A stretch of 5,667 nucleotides of DNA, taken from positions 1 through 5,667 of the forward strand of contig MGPL01000142.1 in the NCBI GenBank assembly GCA_001797415.1. Direction: 5' to 3'. Below the pieces are notes generated by a model, which worked only from the letters and a program-made list of their open reading frames with translations, was not told the origin of the DNA and did not search any database. Of this stretch, positions 5,364-5,667 are shown in pieces; position 1 is the stretch's first letter, and each line of letters starts with the position of its first letter. Made by a program: the position numbers and the translations under genes. Source of the DNA: Deltaproteobacteria bacterium GWA2_55_10. GTDB taxonomy: Bacteria; Desulfobacterota; GWC2-55-46.

Positions 5364-5667
5364 ATGGTCAAGCACCTTCTTTTTACTTCGATTCTCGTCT
5401 TCGGGTTCGTGCTCTCGTCCTTTACGGTTGCGGCAGGCGCCGAACACGCCAGGGTAACGCCGGAAGAGCTCAAGGCCATGCTCCAGAAAAAAGAGCGCGT
5501 CATCCTCATCGACGTGCGCACGCCCGAGGAGCACAACGAAGCCCACATACCCGGGAGCGTGCTCATGCCGCTTTCAACCCTCGAAGGCGTCACAAACCTG
5601 CCCAACGGCGGCAACATAGTACTCTACTGCCGCTCAGGCAAGAGGAGCCAGACGGCCCTCGATATAC
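5364..5667 (+). CDS. Exported single-domain rhodanese-like protein, 3' end outside the window
   Basis: The frame from ATG 5364 is open to the window edge and gives 101 residues. Residues 1-26 are a classical Sec signal peptide: Lys3, a hydrophobic core LLFTSILVFGFVLSSF, and a probable signal peptidase I site after AAGA. The mature protein is thus periplasmic. The rhodanese domain follows: VTPEELKAML at 31-40, ILIDVRTPEEHNEAHIPGS at 47-65, and the active-site loop CRSGKRS at 89-95 with the persulfide-forming Cys89. Such proteins move sulfane sulfur from donors such as thiosulfate or polysulfide to acceptors; the actual substrate cannot be read here. About 20-30 residues of a single-domain rhodanese remain outside the window. 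It faces away from the kinase across a long gap, so no shared operon exists. The start is fixed by the signal peptide and the TATAAT just before it. Confidence 0.93.
   Translation, partial: MVKHLLFTSILVFGFVLSSFTVAAGAEHARVTPEELKAMLQKKERVILIDVRTPEEHNEAHIPGSVLMPLSTLEGVTNLPNGGNIVLYCRSGKRSQTALDI

Noticed and set aside
5250..5617. Minus-strand ORFs of 98 and 108 codons over the rhodanese
   Set aside because: They are antisense to a signal peptide plus an intact rhodanese active site, with no motif of their own.
1..5667. CRISPR array, IS element or riboswitch
   Set aside because: No regularly spaced repeats, transposase motifs, terminal inverted repeats or recognisable aptamer pattern were seen on either strand.

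Overview
The window looks like a chromosomal segment of a Gram-negative, free-living bacterium with elaborate signal transduction. The multi-PAS histidine kinase, the CheB/CheR-type protein and the exported single-domain rhodanese fit Desulfobacterota or Nitrospirota best, but this is a style judgement and not a placement. Almost every gene is on the minus strand. Only the rhodanese at the right end is on the plus strand.

Left part (1 to about 1265) is accessory DNA. In transcription order on the minus strand it holds a short recombinase-associated-type HTH protein without a convincing start (936-1139), a BrnT toxin (525-830), its CopG/ribbon-helix-helix antitoxin (263-532, overlapping brnT by 8 nt), and the 5' part of a DUF6933-family gene 13 bp downstream (runs off the window). 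A near-consensus sigma70 promoter lies directly before brnT. Two interleaved palindromes cover its -10 box and are the probable antitoxin operator.

Junction (1266-1325): 18 nt match what the 3' end of a tRNA-Asn gene should look like, from the T-loop to an encoded CCA, but no tRNA body precedes them. A perfect 13-bp hairpin with a T-tract follows. This is what is left at one end of an element integrated into a tRNA gene, so the DNA to the left is probably the inside of an integrative element and the DNA to the right is the host chromosome.

Right part (1290 to 5667) is a signalling locus. A cytoplasmic three-PAS histidine kinase (2696-4786) is followed on the same strand by a CheB/CheR fusion (1290-2597). 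The fusion has an intact methylesterase domain, but its CheR domain is cut off mid-way and its last residues are encoded by the terminator hairpin at the junction. A 577-bp divergent intergenic region (4787-5363), with at most one doubtful small ORF, separates the kinase from a rhodanese-like exported protein (5364 to the window end). The rhodanese has a TATAAT box 7 nt before its ATG, suggesting a leaderless mRNA.

I do not see a clearly new multi-gene system. The most interesting points are the tRNA-derived junction next to a truncated CheB/CheR gene, the compact brnT promoter/operator with an apparently leaderless start, and the brnTA-DUF6933 gene set.
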